Below are positions 22,689 to 34,269 of a stretch of DNA of 62,000 nucleotides, piece after piece. Position 1 is the first letter of the stretch; every line of letters starts with the position of its first letter. Source of the stretch: Gnetum montanum (taxonomy: Eukaryota; Streptophyta; Gnetopsida; Gnetales; Gnetaceae); NCBI GenBank assembly GCA_015680685.1, contig MNCI01007937.1, forward strand, positions 1,118,007-1,180,006, given 5' to 3'. A program made the position numbers and the translations under genes. The notes beneath the pieces are model-generated. The model did no database searches and was not told where the DNA came from. It saw only the letters and a program-made list of their open reading frames with translations.

Positions 22689-23541
22689 TGATGAATCGTG
22701 GTTTTCCAAACCTCGATATCAAATCCTCGATATCAGGTACGCTATCTCACAGCCTAGATAATGATATTGAATATACTATATCATGATTCTTATGTAGGCC
22801 TATAAATATAGCATTCAAGTGCACAAGAAGGGAGTCAGTTGGTAAGTCTTAGGATAGAGTCTTTTTGTTAGTTTTCAATTCCTTTCCAAGTGCATATCCA
22901 CAGTGTGATGCTTGTAATTGTACAAAACCTTTGTTCGAAATATGACATACTTGGACACACACACAACCAGCAATAAAGATTGAGATTACTTCATCATTGT
23001 AGCATTCACTTAGTCTTTAATTATTTAAGTGTTGATTATTTATTGTTTTGATAGTTAATATTTCTTTTATCACCATTTAATATTTTTGTTGTTAAATGCA
23101 GAATGAGTACGTCTTTATCATGAACATTTAAGTGTAGCCACTTGGTAACCCAGTAGTGTATCTAGTAGTGCTTCGAGTAATATGTGCTTGGTAATCCTAG
23201 AAGTAGTACACGAAGTCCAATATGCGTACAGATGATTAAGGAAAAATGCTCATCGCACTTAGGCTAGTTTAGATTTTATTTTATTAGTGCTTATTAGTTT
23301 AAATCAAGATATTTTTTAGTGTCTCTAGGAGTAGCCTAGTGTTAGGAATCCTATCATACACCTCACGCTAGACTAAACCATACATACGAAGCTATTACTA
23401 GTCCAGGTGGGAAGACAATGAACTACGATCAACTTGTAACTATCTAGATGCTAGAACTAGTCTATCTACAGAGTTCAATCAGATTGTATGTACATGCTCG
23501 TATTCATATGGTTGAGCATAGGGGTACCTTGCAGCTCATCA
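22689..23541 (+). repeat. 5' LTR of N1
   Basis: Starts TGATGAATCGTGG, ends GCAGCTCATCA. The first 100 bases contain several GATATC/TATC words. GGCCTATAAATATAG near 22797 is a good TATA-box candidate, placing U3 at 22689-22820 and making the R-U5 part long. Confidence 0.9.
22798..22810 (+). promoter_or_regulatory. Candidate TATA box of N1
   Basis: CCTATAAATATAG, conserved in the 3' LTR at about 31068-31080 (CCTATAAATATAG). It is the only strong TATA-like site near the start of this LTR. Confidence 0.6.
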
Positions 23542-23542
23542 T

Positions 23543-23560
23543 TGGCATCGTTGCCAGGGA
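23543..23560 (+). other. Primer-binding site of N1 (tRNA-Asp type)
   Basis: TGGCATCGTTGCCAGGGA begins one base after the LTR end. It differs from the tRNA-Asp complement TGGCGCCGTTGCCGGGGA at three positions. Confidence 0.85.
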
Positions 23561-23673
23561 TAGTGCTAGCTATCTAGATTAGTTATATCATACACAATCA
23601 CTATAACAAAGCATTAACGATATATATTTTAGAAAGAAATTAATTGCAAATAAGTCACACATAATTCACAACA

Positions 23674-24075
23674 ATGTCTCTCCCACAAGATGATGTTAAT
23701 GCAACAACTAGCAAGGAAATTCATTGGAGAACCAATGAAACATATGACAATGAAGAAGTTTGGAGCACTCAATCTTATGCAAGAGTCTCATATGTTCATG
23801 AACACCCCAATGATACTCAAGGACTCTTGTCATCCAACTTAGACAACTTTAGTAAGGATGGGACATTCCATAGAATGAGGAGGTTCATAAGGCCTAGGAC
23901 CTTCTCAATAGTTAACAAGAGTTTATCTGGGGATGATTGGGAGACTCACAAAAGTCATGATGAGTCTTTTAGTTCTTTCTCTTCCTCTAATCCTTCAACA
24001 TCAATTCATGACATGGATGACCATTTCTCAAGGGGTCAGAGTAGAAATATAAATCGAACCCACGGGCAAGGTTAG
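23674..24075 (+). pseudogene. N1 gag N-terminal segment
   Basis: A 133-codon frame starting MSLPQDDVNATTSKE shortly after the primer site. It is rich in Ser, Asp, His and Arg like the N-terminal part of G1 gag, with a stop at 24073-24075. A frameshift at about 24125 separates it from the gag core that follows. No known domain in this part. Confidence 0.6.
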
Positions 24076-24164
24076 GAATGCCAACATGAACATAGACAAC
24101 ATTGTTCTAGCTCACAAACTCATGACTTAGTGACGATGAACCCCTGCTAGCCACTAAGAGCCTA

Positions 24165-26027
24165 ATGCATATACAAGAGGCTGTTCAGATATCCCGTAGG
24201 CATCATAAGGAAATTCATCTACTTAGGCTTGATTTAAATAGCTTTCCCAAGTTTTTGGGAGGCTATGATTTAGATTCACAACATCATTTACAAGCCTTCT
24301 ATGATGCCTGCACATGGAACAACATTGATAATGGGTGGCAAAGACTTAAGCTCTTTTCTATGACACTTTTTGGCCAAGAAAAAGTATGGTATATGTATTT
24401 AAAACCCAAATCAATTCCCCATTGGTCGACAATGGTAGAACTCTTCAACGAAAGATATCAAACCTGTGTAAGAGTGTTAGCCTTGAGGAGACAAATCCAA
24501 GAGTGGAAACAAGGGCAACATGAACCCTTGGACATGGCCTTAGAAAGATATTATTCATTCTTAAACAAATTCCTAGGCCATGGGTTCTCTGAGGAAAGGC
24601 TAATGTATCACATCATTGATGGGCTTTGTAATGAAACAAGGGAGACCTTAGGGATGTATGCCCTAGGTCAACTATATGAACTATGAACCCACAAATTTTA
24701 AGAGCTTATTAAGCAGATAGCAAAACAAGAAAGAGAAATAGCCAAATGGGAGAATGTTGAAAGATCTCAATGGGACCAAAATATCAAAATAACAAAGGTC
24801 CATAAAGAGGAGAAATCAACTCACCTCATAGAGGTGGAATAATCTTTTCCAATACTACAATCACTAGAGGAAATTTAGGTAAAGATCAATAAGATGATGG
24901 AATGGGTACATGAAAAATGTGGAGAATATGCCGACATTATTAGAGGTGGAATTGTACATGATCACTCTAACAAACATGACAAACGGAGGATGCCAAACTG
25001 AGAAATAGGACAGAACACCATTCATCAATCAGAAAGAAGGGTTGAAGAAAATAAGGATAGGGGAACAACTGCCAATCATAAGTATCAATGTGATGTTTTT
25101 CTATATGATCACCCTGAAAGTCAATGCCTAGTATTGTCACATTTATATGATCATTGGGGAGGGATGTTACATCTAGATTTCATACAAAAGTATAATGTCC
25201 AAATGCAATGGCAAAATTCCCAGTCATGGGGGAGGCCACTGCCAAACAAACCACACCCTTCGTATATCCTGACACCAAATGCCTATTATGTTCAACACCT
25301 TGTTTCCCCAACTAGATCAACATCCTCTATTTCACCTTATCATTATCATTCTCCTGAGTGCTATTATCCCATATGCTCTCCCACGAGATCACCACCTCAT
25401 GTTCCTTTTGCTCCTCCTTGCCCTCAATATTCTCATTTTTCACCTCCTTCTACATCGCCACCAATAGCACCAAAAGGTTTTTCACCATAGCACCAACCCA
25501 CGAACATTACTTGTGATGCTACTATCAATAGCAGTAAAGGTCTTCCACAATGTTGAAAGCGTCCTTTCTTTAAGCATGACCTTAGAGAGAGACAACATGG
25601 TTTTGAATCCACTACATCCACCAACTTAGCACAAGCCCAGCGCTGTGATGCATCTTTCTTCTCAAACTTAATGCCTCCTATTACCTTATCTGGGCCACCA
25701 ATCAACACTCCAATGACCATGCGACCTAATGAATATAACCATGTGGGAAGACATATTGATCCTTACATACCATCTTATGGTCATAGGTGCCATAGTGGGT
25801 TAACTCCTTCTCACATGACAACAACTTATACTCTACCCCACTATGCCTACTTCAATCAAGTGTGTGAAACCCAATTTGGGTACATTCCTAACACCACATC
25901 CAAAGACACCTAGTGGTTTGACTATGATCAAACCCCAAAATTTTCATCATGCATGGATCCACATTTTCCATTTATTAATTCTAGCCATGCTCAAAGGTTT
26001 AGTCATGGGGGATATCCTCCATTCTAA
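24165..26027 (+). pseudogene. N1 gag core and Pro-rich tail
   Basis: One frame, starting MHIQEAVQISRRHH and matching G1 gag through FPKFLGGYDLDSQHHLQAF, WSTMLELFNE-type and HEPLDMALERYYSFL to YHIIDGLCNETRETLG. It then runs through a charged coiled-coil-like stretch and a long Pro/Tyr/His-rich tail (QSWGRPLP, SPYHYHSPE). Five to ten stops interrupt it, mostly at likely Gln codons. The tail keeps KRPFFKHD, equivalent to KKRPFFK of G1, but ends at 26025-26027 before any protease appears. Confidence 0.8.
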
Positions 26028-27981
26028 TAACCAGAATTAGTAAATGTTTTTTCCTTTTCTTTGATTTTACAATTTTTTGTTTTCTAGTTTTTCATTTTCA
26101 ATTTGTCATTTTATCTTTTTGAGGGTAATCTCATTGGTGAATAAAATACTCATGTGACTTGTCGGTTGAGGTGTTGGTCTATGCTAGTGAGACCACAACA
26201 TTCACCCATCCATTCTAATAATAAGAGGTTCTACTCTGGGTACGATGATATTCTTGTCATCATTAAAACTTAAAAGTAACTTTGTACTCGTTATGCCTAG
26301 AGCAAAGAATGATGGACTAAGTAGGAATGGCCAAGGTGTGAAATCAAAGGGACTTGTGGGTTCTCTTTGGTGACATCTATGTGTGCTATCATGTAGCTTG
26401 GTTGTACCACGATCCTCATAAATTTAACCAAAAATGGAAGTAAGAGTAATAAAGGCACTCCATAAAAAAAAACTCAATGCTATTCTAGGGGTCCCATTGG
26501 AAAGACATGCACCCATGCCTAAAGGTTGGTGGCTTCTCCGGTTCACTATTGAAAAAGACAAAGTGCCAAAATAGCTAGAAGAAGAAAAGAAGAAAAGAAA
26601 AGAAACACAACAAAGAAAAGATCAAAGAAGAACGTGCCATAGAGAAACTTAAAACACTCCTCCCTTGGAAAAAACATCAAGTGATCGTACGCCTTGCTGT
26701 CATGATGCTCTTATGGTTGTCCATCATTGGGATGAAACAATGAAATGTCACTGATTAGAGACATGGACTTGGTCTTGATTTTGGAGTGAAAGGCTAATGA
26801 TACATTAATCATGCCCCACACTCAAGATTCATTGTACCCAAGGTTAGTTACCTCATGTCCCAATATTTGTAATCCCTTTTGCAATTCGTCTCACCTCACT
26901 GTCTAAGTATTTCTAACTTGTGTCTTATGTGGCATAGAATTCATGCCTCATCGTGGTGGTATTTAACATGTGTGTGTTTTGTTACACTAGTGCAGATTTC
27001 ATTTAACCCTTTTAGTGCCTATGGACATTTTAAGGTGTGGTTACATAAGGGCATGATAGGTAGGAACCTACTTTGGGGAGGATCCACTTGCGTAACCTTT
27101 GTAATTTTCACTCATGGCACACCATCACATCATCTTATACCCTCCAAGTACTGTATTGCTAATGTTACCTTTTCCCTTATCATCATTTTTATCCAATCAT
27201 TTCTATATACCTCTACATGTCCTTTTTCCTCACTCCATTCATGAACTTCATTGTAAAATCCCACTTCATTACATTTTGGGTACCTTTAGGTCTCTTCAGT
27301 GTTACCATAGATCTTTCAAATTAACCTTAAATCCTTCATTTTTGGCCTTGGAACTTCAAAAATTTATCAATTTTGCCAAGTAACATGTTTCGGAAGGGAC
27401 ACAATATCAGGCCCATGCTAGTGAGTACATGATATCACATCTACAAAATCTATATATATGGACGCCCCCCCCCCCCCACACACACACACACATCAACGTC
27501 ATTTTTCACTATTCATGTGAGGGGAGTTGTTGCAATTTTCTCCCATGAATTTTCAAGCTTGCACACCTCTCATTCAAACATCAATATCTTGCTCATTAAT
27601 GCTCCAATTTTCGTTCCTATTGATCCTGCTTAAACCCAGAGTGTTTAACTTAGTCGTGGGGAAAAGGTACATTCCAAGTTGCATGTATTTTTTTCAAAAT
27701 TCGTCATTGCTCGAAGGATATCATAAGAAGTAAGTGACTTTAAGAAATGCTAAAAATGTATGCCAAATTAATTTTATTTCTTCACCCAGACCATGAAAAT
27801 TATTTTTTGGAGTCACCTAATCAAATTGGGCCCGATATCAAAACTTTTAGGGGAATTTTCACAAAAATTTCTAACTTTGAAATCACACTAGGTAAGAAAT
27901 GAATTTATTAAAGGCAATGAGTAAGGTATAAATCAAATTTTGTAAATGACCTTACCAACAATTGATCCTATGTGATTACAG
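26028..27981. other. N1 internal spacer without coding capacity
   Basis: About 1.95 kb between gag and the second reading frame. There are no domain matches in six frames; short frames at 26879-27244 and 27114-27383 are not conserved-looking. It holds a run of 13 C followed by a CA repeat at 27465-27493. This is where protease and RT would stand in an autonomous element. Confidence 0.6.
27465..27493. repeat. C13 homopolymer joined to a CA microsatellite
   Basis: Thirteen C bases, then about eight CA units. Length is likely to vary between copies and between sequencing methods. Confidence 0.95.
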
Positions 27982-30768
27982 ATGGCCCCTAAACAAGGAC
28001 AACAAGGAGGACCCTCTTAGGATGCATTCAAATGGCCAAGGAGAGGCAGAGGCCAAGCGTCCACTGAAGAGCATGCAGAGAAGGAGGCACAATCATTCAA
28101 CATTCGTTAAGAATCTTCTATTATTGAACAATTTGGGCATGCCGAAGGTGGAGAAGGTAGGGTAATTGAACAAGGAAAACATCTCATGTTGTCTCTAGAA
28201 TGTGTTTAGGAAATTCAAGAAAGGTCCATGTTAGTAGCAGTAATTGTGGAACTCGATTTTAGAACTTTTACTAAGTTTGCCCCTAAGTCCATTAGAGATC
28301 AACTTAAAGGGTCTCCATTGTGGCCTGTTCTCTCAAAGAATGTCGATTGGTACTTGGGAGAGACATACCAATTTTGACACAACAAGGAAGAAGGCACCAT
28401 CATTGATATTGGTGGGATTTCTATTGACTTCTTTGTTAAGGCCATTTCAGAAGTTTTCAACCTTCTGAACATAGGGCCCAAGGTTGCTCATCTATTCACT
28501 TGCTCTGATGTCGATGCATGAAAAATATGGTTAAAAAGGATGTATGTTAAGGAGGATAAAACATATGAAGAGCTCACACTTAAAGAGAGGATCTATTTTA
28601 AAATGAGCACATATCACATTTTCCCAGCAAAAGGGCTGAACAAGATTTCCACCTATGCAGCTAGAGGAAGTGCCATCTTTATGGATAAGGTTGATGCCAA
28701 CCTACCCCATCTATATCTCACAAAAATTTTAAGGCAGTTTGAAGAACGTAAGATAGCACAGTTTAGATTTCCTTTTCCTTGCATAATCAAGAAGCTATGC
28801 CAATGTGTTGGAATTCTAGGGTACACCAATGACATCCCTAGAAAGGCTCAAAATGCCTCATTTTTCGAATTGCTAAAGCCACCAACACCAAGGAAGGATG
28901 CTAGAGCTTGAGCAAGAACAAAAAGTTGGCCCAATACATCTCAAAAAACTTTGTCCAACCAACTTTTGAACATAAGGCCCAGTCAACAATAGGAAGCAGG
29001 GCCTAGCACACAACCCATAGGCCAATAAGACCAATCGCCATTGCCACTACAAGACTATCGATTGTCGATGAGCCATCTCTAGGCCATCGTTGAATTGGTT
29101 AGTTGGGGAAGCCATGATGAGGAAAATCTCTTCAAGATCATTGATGATGTCATACAACCCACAGTCTCAATTGATTATGCATGGGGTGAGGTTTACATTC
29201 AAATAGGAGGAGGGGAATCACACTAGTCACAATAGATCTCTAGTAATGCTGCATCTTTTCAAGTGCAATTAGAAAATGATGAAGGTGTCATAGTAGTGGT
29301 TATGCAACACCAAGATGCAGTAGGAGTAGTAGAATTGGTCACAAACCATATCAAAGAATTATTCAATGTCCTTGTTATGCCATCAGTAGATTTTATAGGA
29401 GCACGCGATGCTCAAACCTTGGCTAGTTCCCCAATGACTCCTGCAAATCATGACGATGTTTTGGATCAATTGTTGCAAACAAGATAAGTGATGATGCCCT
29501 TGTTTGACATCCCTCAAGATGTCACAGCAACATAGTCAGACCTCATCTCTACAAAAGGGAAGTTGGTCATTGCAGAAACTTGGGCTAAACATGTGGAGGA
29601 GTTGAAAAGACTCCAAGAGAAGTTCATCACCTTGCAAGCTGCATAGTGAGATCCATCCCAATTTGTCCCTATAGATCAACTAGAGTTATTTTAGATGGAG
29701 TAGCTAAATAAATTTTTGGAAGACAATAACAGAGTGGTAGAGAAAAAAGAGAAGGCTGATTGGGATGCTTCAAAGGCACAAGCTCAAACATCTACACATG
29801 TCAAAGCACTCAAAGCATTACAAGAAGAAAATAAACACCTCACCGCCAAAAATCTCCAGTTGAATATAGTAGAAAAATAGAAGAATGTTCTGAAGGAAAA
29901 TTTTTAGCAATTGCAAGAATAATTAATAAGGGTCAACTAGGATATGAATCGCTTGGCTAGAGAAAATAGAAGCCTCTCAGTAGAGGAGGTATGCACAATC
30001 TGTCAGAAGATGGTGATTGAAATAAACATGTGATAGAATGAGGCCAAGTGATATGAGAAGCTCAAGGAGCATTTTAGAGCTTAGGTGGGGATGTACAAGC
30101 AGGTTATTGAAAAAGAAATCAATATGACCAAAGCCCATATTAATACTCTTAGTGTTTAGAATGCTAATTGGTGTGCCATATTGGATACCTGTGCATTCAC
30201 CCACCAAAAAAAACTAAAAAGATGGGACCTACAGATACAAGATCTCACTGAGTACATGGAGTTGGCAAACCTATGATGTGCAAACTTGGCAATGTTGATA
30301 GTAGGATGCCTGAGGATAGAATTAGAGAAGTAAGTAGCAGCCACCTACGCTAAATATGAAACAAAATTTTCTGAACACAAGAAGAAACTATAGAAATTAG
30401 AGGTAGAAAATTCTAAATTAGAGGTGGTTAAGACTAGCTACCAAGGGAAACAATATGTCACGATAGATTTGGCTCGACGGCTCATGGATTACCAAGAATG
30501 TAGATACAAAGCTAGAGTCTATAATAAGGAACAACGGTTATTTGTGACTTGGTATGTTAAGGAGAATAAGATGTTTCTGCAAATGCCATGTCCATGGAAG
30601 GTGCCAACTCCATCAAATATTGGAACATCAGCATGGATGATACATGATCCCCAAACCGAAGAAGAAAAGCTTCAGGCACTCCTCCAAAGACATCCATTCC
30701 CAAAACTTGGAACACAAGATAAGGGGAAGAGACCCATGCAAGAGCCACAACCACTAGGAACCACATGA
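27982..30768 (+). pseudogene. N1 extra ORF: about 929 codons, one frame, about 29 stops, coiled-coil protein
   Basis: From ATG at 27982 to the stop at 30766-30768 the same frame can be read without a shift; my hand count gives about 29 internal stops, some 18 of them TAG. The first third (residues about 75-305) has VDWYLGETYQF, GGISIDFFVKAISEVF, LTLKERIYFKMSTYHIFPAKG and FPFPCIIKKLCQCVGI. This layout recalls the plant-specific putative transposon protein domain found in other plant LTR elements. The last half is Lys/Glu/Gln-rich with heptad-like coiled coil (KALKALQEENKHL, KLEVENSKLEVV). The C-terminus is Pro/Gln-rich. Function unknown; no enzyme motif seen. Confidence 0.65.
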
Positions 30769-30943
30769 ATTCCAACAATTTTGTATTTTATACTTTATGT
30801 TTGTGTCCTAATTTTTTTTTGTTTAATTCCACACTATGACATGAAGTAATTCATAATTAGTTAATAATCCCATACGTATCCACTATGTAATTAAGGAACT
30901 CATTCTCATTTTGATTATTTGACTCAAGGATGAGTTGTTATTC

Positions 30944-30956
30944 AGTCATGGGGGTA
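30944..30956 (+). other. Polypurine tract of N1
   Basis: AGTCATGGGGGTA abuts the 3' LTR start at 30957. The same sequence abuts the 3' LTR of G2 on the other strand. Similar words occur inside N1 at 25222 and 26001. Confidence 0.85.
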
Positions 30957-31826
30957 TGATGAATCGTGGTTTGCCAAGCCCCAATATCAGATCCTCGATA
31001 TTAGGTATGTGATATCATAGCCTGGATAATAATATCGAATACACAATATCGTGATTTCTGTGTAGGCCTATAAATATAGTATTCAGGCACATAGGAAGGG
31101 AGTTAGTTGGTAATTCTTAGGGTAGAGTCTTTTTGTTAGTTTTTTGTTAGTATTCAGTTTCTTTCCAAGTGCATGTTCGTAGTGTGATTCTTGTAATTGT
31201 ATGGAACCTTTGTTTGAAGTGTGACGTACTTGGACCCGCACACAACCAACAATAAAGATCGATATTACTCCATCATTGCAGCATTCAGTTAGTCTTTAAT
31301 TGTTTAATTATTGATTATTATTTATTGTTTTGATAGTTAATATTTCTTTTATTGCCATTTGCTATTTCTGTTGTTAAACGCGGAATAGGTACATCTAAAT
31401 CATGAACATGTAAGTGTAGGTACTTGGTAACCCAGTAGCGTATCTAGTAGTGCTTCGAGTAATTTGTGCTTGGTAATCCCAGAAGTAGTACACGAAGTCC
31501 AAGATGTGTATGGATGATTAAGGATGAATGCTCATTACACTTAGGCTAGTTTAGATTTTATTTTATTAGTGCTTATTAGTTTAAATCAAGATTATTATTT
31601 TTAGTATCTCTAGGAGTAGCCTAGTGTTGGGAATCCCATCATATGCTTAACGCTAGATTGAACCATATGTACAAAGCTATTACTAGTCTAGGTGGGAATA
31701 CAGTGAATAACGATCAACATGTAACTATCTAGGTGTCACAACTAGTCTATCTGCGAAGTTCAATCGGATTGTGTGTACACGCTTGTGTTCATATGGTTGA
31801 GTGTAGGGGTACCTTGCCGCTCATCA
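30957..31826 (+). repeat. 3' LTR of N1
   Basis: Same termini as the 5' LTR and alignable throughout with scattered substitutions (mostly transitions) and small indels such as a repeated TTTTTTGTTAGT near 31140. The divergence shows the insertion is not very recent. Confidence 0.9.
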
Positions 31827-31831
31827 CTCAT

Positions 31832-32560
31832 CAAGTTTTTGTGGCTCCTAAAATGATAACTCTTGTCAATACATCATTTTTAGACCTCCTAAGAAGATTG
31901 AAGCTTGCTCATACTCCTCCTAGTTTACCTTAGCTTGATGGAATAGATTACAAAATTTGATGTAAAATTATTTGACATCCTTGTCACCTTGCCTTAGGAA
32001 TTTCAACTTCATAATGGTTTCTTATCTCTGATGACACTATTCAAATTTCCTTTTCAACCTATATTTCATTAGTTCCTAACCTCTGATAAATTGACCTATT
32101 CATCTTTCATAACCTTGGATCTCCTTTTTCAATCATGTAGAAGCCATACCTTCTAAACTAGATTTAGTAATAGGTACCCTCAAGTTATTTGGTACCTCTT
32201 CCAATAAAAAATGCTTCTCAAGTGCCTTCAATCAACTTGCAAAAGCATTGATACCATCTACACAATTGAAAGTCTTCAACTCTACATATAAAAGTATTGA
32301 AGCATTTTTGAACTCTCTAGTAAGCCTTGTCTCATCTTCATCGTCAAGCTTGTTTGAAGAAGTATTGAGCACCATTGGAGCCCTTGGAGTTATTATTTGA
32401 GGAATAGGATTCCCTCCTATTAGAATCATCGATTAATGGTTTCCTATACTCCCATAGTTAGATTGATCTTCCTCTTCATCTATTCCATCTCCACCTGATT
32501 GTGAAAATTATTCATCTAAACATACATGCAATTCATCTTCATGTGTCAAAATATGGTGAG
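31832..32560 (-). pseudogene. Gag N-terminal and core part of the chromovirus
   Basis: Minus strand shows a degenerate retrotransposon gag core (LMKYRLKRKFE, ETIMKLKFLRQGDKDVK, FYIKFCNLFHQAKVN). A longer open piece at 32232-32429 lies upstream. Several stops stand where Gln is expected. It is the same gene as 22373-22688, separated by the insertion of N1. Confidence 0.7.
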
Positions 32561-32731
32561 GACCGGCTTGTCTGGCCACCTTCATGCTGTTTTCATCCAA
32601 TCAAGCAACCATCATCTAGAAGGTTGAATTCATGCTCTTCATGTCACAATTTAGAGCTTTCACCTATTTCTTCTTGGATGCCATCTGAAATTGACAAATC
32701 CTCAACCAAAATACAAGAAACAATAAAAATA

Positions 32732-32744
32732 GGCTTCGATACCA
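32732..32744 (-). other. Primer-binding site, initiator tRNA-Met type
   Basis: Minus strand reads TGGTATCGAAGCC, four bases inside the LTR. It matches the common plant TGGTATCAGAGCC primer site at 11 of 13 positions, which fixes the orientation of the element. Confidence 0.85.
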
Positions 32745-32748
32745 ATAA

Positions 32749-33846
32749 TGTTGAAGTACATTCACTCCACAATTAAATCACCTTCAACATACTAAACCCA
32801 AATAATATGAAAAGACAAAATTATTTTTTAGAAAACAAGAAAACTAGCTAACTTCAGTTAAAATTTTCAAAATATTACATCAATATTTATACAACCCACA
32901 AGCATTCAAAAACCAATCATACTCAAACGATATTGCAAAGCTTGAGGCTCTACAATCACAAAATGGTGCAAGACACAATCAATAGAAGTCTCTTCCATAA
33001 ACAAAAAATAATATCTTAACTCAAAAGTGAGATACAAGAGAATAGAAAACATAGATCAACACGCCACAAGTTGATCTTGGAGCTATAATCACCTATTGCA
33101 CTCATTCAATGTGCTCACCCAATCTCTCTTGCCTAGTTCTTCTTGCATACATGCTCTTCCTCCTCTCACATGGATGGAGGCATACATCATTATAAAGATC
33201 CAAAACCCTAGAAAGCTTTCTATTTTCCTCCCTAGATGTTTTCCACACATATCTAGAGTCTTTTGGATGTTTTCGAATTGAAACACCACATTAGAACTTT
33301 TCTTCTTCGTTAGCATAGACATCTCTTGTTTCATGTAGAGGTCTCTTGTGAGAGCTTTGTTATTAGGAGAGATGTCTACTATTTTTGAAAGATGTTTTCT
33401 TTGGACTGGAGACATCTTCACTTCAGGGGAGATGTCTTTGGAAATACATCTATCTCTCTGGGGATACATCTTCTATGAAAGTCCTACTCTCGAGAGAGAC
33501 GTCTACTATTTTTGAAAGACATCTTCTATGGACTAGAGATGTCTTCACTTTAGAAAATACGTCTCTAGAAAGATTTCTTTCTATTTGCAAAGACATCTAT
33601 CCTAAAGATGCCAAAAATTAAAATGGTTGTTTTGATATTAGGAGCCTTTGGATGCCTCCCAACAAGTTCCCATAGACCATGGAACCTCCTAAACTCACCA
33701 AAATAAGCTGAAAACACCTCCAAACATGACAAAACATCTAAGAATCTTCATCATAAAAATAAACACAAGAACTAGAAAGATGCATCCAGGTCTTTTCCTA
33801 GCATGAAACTTACAAAAAGAGAATTAGAAGAGGTGTTCCTACACCA
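32749..33846 (-). repeat. 5' LTR of the chromovirus
   Basis: Plus-view start TGTTGAAGTACATTC is directly next to the primer site. The far end, read on the minus strand, is TGGTGTAGGAACACC. This LTR would hold the promoter; its U3 carries the same AGACATCT-rich block (33325-33600) as the other LTR. Confidence 0.85.
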
Positions 33847-34269
33847 CTGTAGCATGGAGCAATTTGGCAACAAAATTTCTCACATTTCTCATCCCCCTAT
33901 AGTAATCCAAACTACAAATCTATAGTTTGCAACTGAGGAGATTCAAATGCATCAAGAGTGGCTTGGTCTTGGATCATGTAGCAGATAACATTGGCTTCTC
34001 AACGAATCCTACTTTGCTCTCTCATGGGCATTTATTATACACATTTATGGAACTCTTCATTTATTGCTTTAATAAAGTTTTAAAGTTTCATTTTTGTGTA
34101 CAATCTACATTTGTTTTTCCATTCTACAGATTTGTAATTTTTTTATATTTTTTAAGTCCCTAGATGATCTGCTAGACTATCTAGTGTACCTTGAATTTCA
34201 TTTTTTTGGAGATGCTGGGAATTCAGGGTTGAGGCTGCTACACTGAATTCATCAGTTTTTTGGCAATTG
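33847..34269 (+). repeat. Fragment of a G3-type LTR 3' end
   Basis: 34100-34265 resembles 55440-55670: T-rich tract, then the word beginning AGTCCCTAGATGATCTGC, a TTTTTTGGAGATGCTGGGAATT-like piece, and TTTTTTGGCAATTG where G3 has its primer-site-like sequence. Upstream to 33847 nothing is recognisable. It is an old fragment next to the chromovirus. Confidence 0.5.

Larger units (their letters stand above)
22689..31826 (+). mobile_element. N1: non-autonomous family A Ty3 element with gag and an extra long ORF, no pol
   Basis: Two LTRs of 853 and 870 bp with TGATGA...CTCATCA ends are flanked by a perfect 5-bp target duplication CTCAT (22684-22688 and 31827-31831). It has a primer site, gag and polypurine tract matching G1/G2. 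No protease, RT, RNase H or integrase motif is seen in any frame. Instead, a continuous frame of about 929 codons (27982-30768) fills the pol/env position. It is a large derivative of about 9.1 kb that would depend on a relative for enzymes. Confidence 0.9.
18881..33846 (-). mobile_element. Chromovirus-type Ty3/gypsy element, RT deleted, interrupted by N1
   Basis: Two LTRs (18881-20016 and 32749-33846) flank minus-strand gag, protease and integrase-chromodomain remnants. The primer site is of initiator-Met type, as is usual for chromoviruses. N1 (22689-31826) sits inside the gag. Without N1 and its duplicated 5 bp the element is about 5.8 kb. RT, RNase H and the integrase N-terminus are missing. 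Target duplications were not recognised (CCCCA left, CTGTA right), which suggests age or inexact boundaries. LTRs are clearly diverged. Confidence 0.85.

Noticed and set aside
25134-25490. Pro/Tyr/His-rich frame considered as an extensin-like cell wall protein
   Set aside because: It is in frame with the N1 gag core and its QSWG segment is shared with G1; it is the gag tail.
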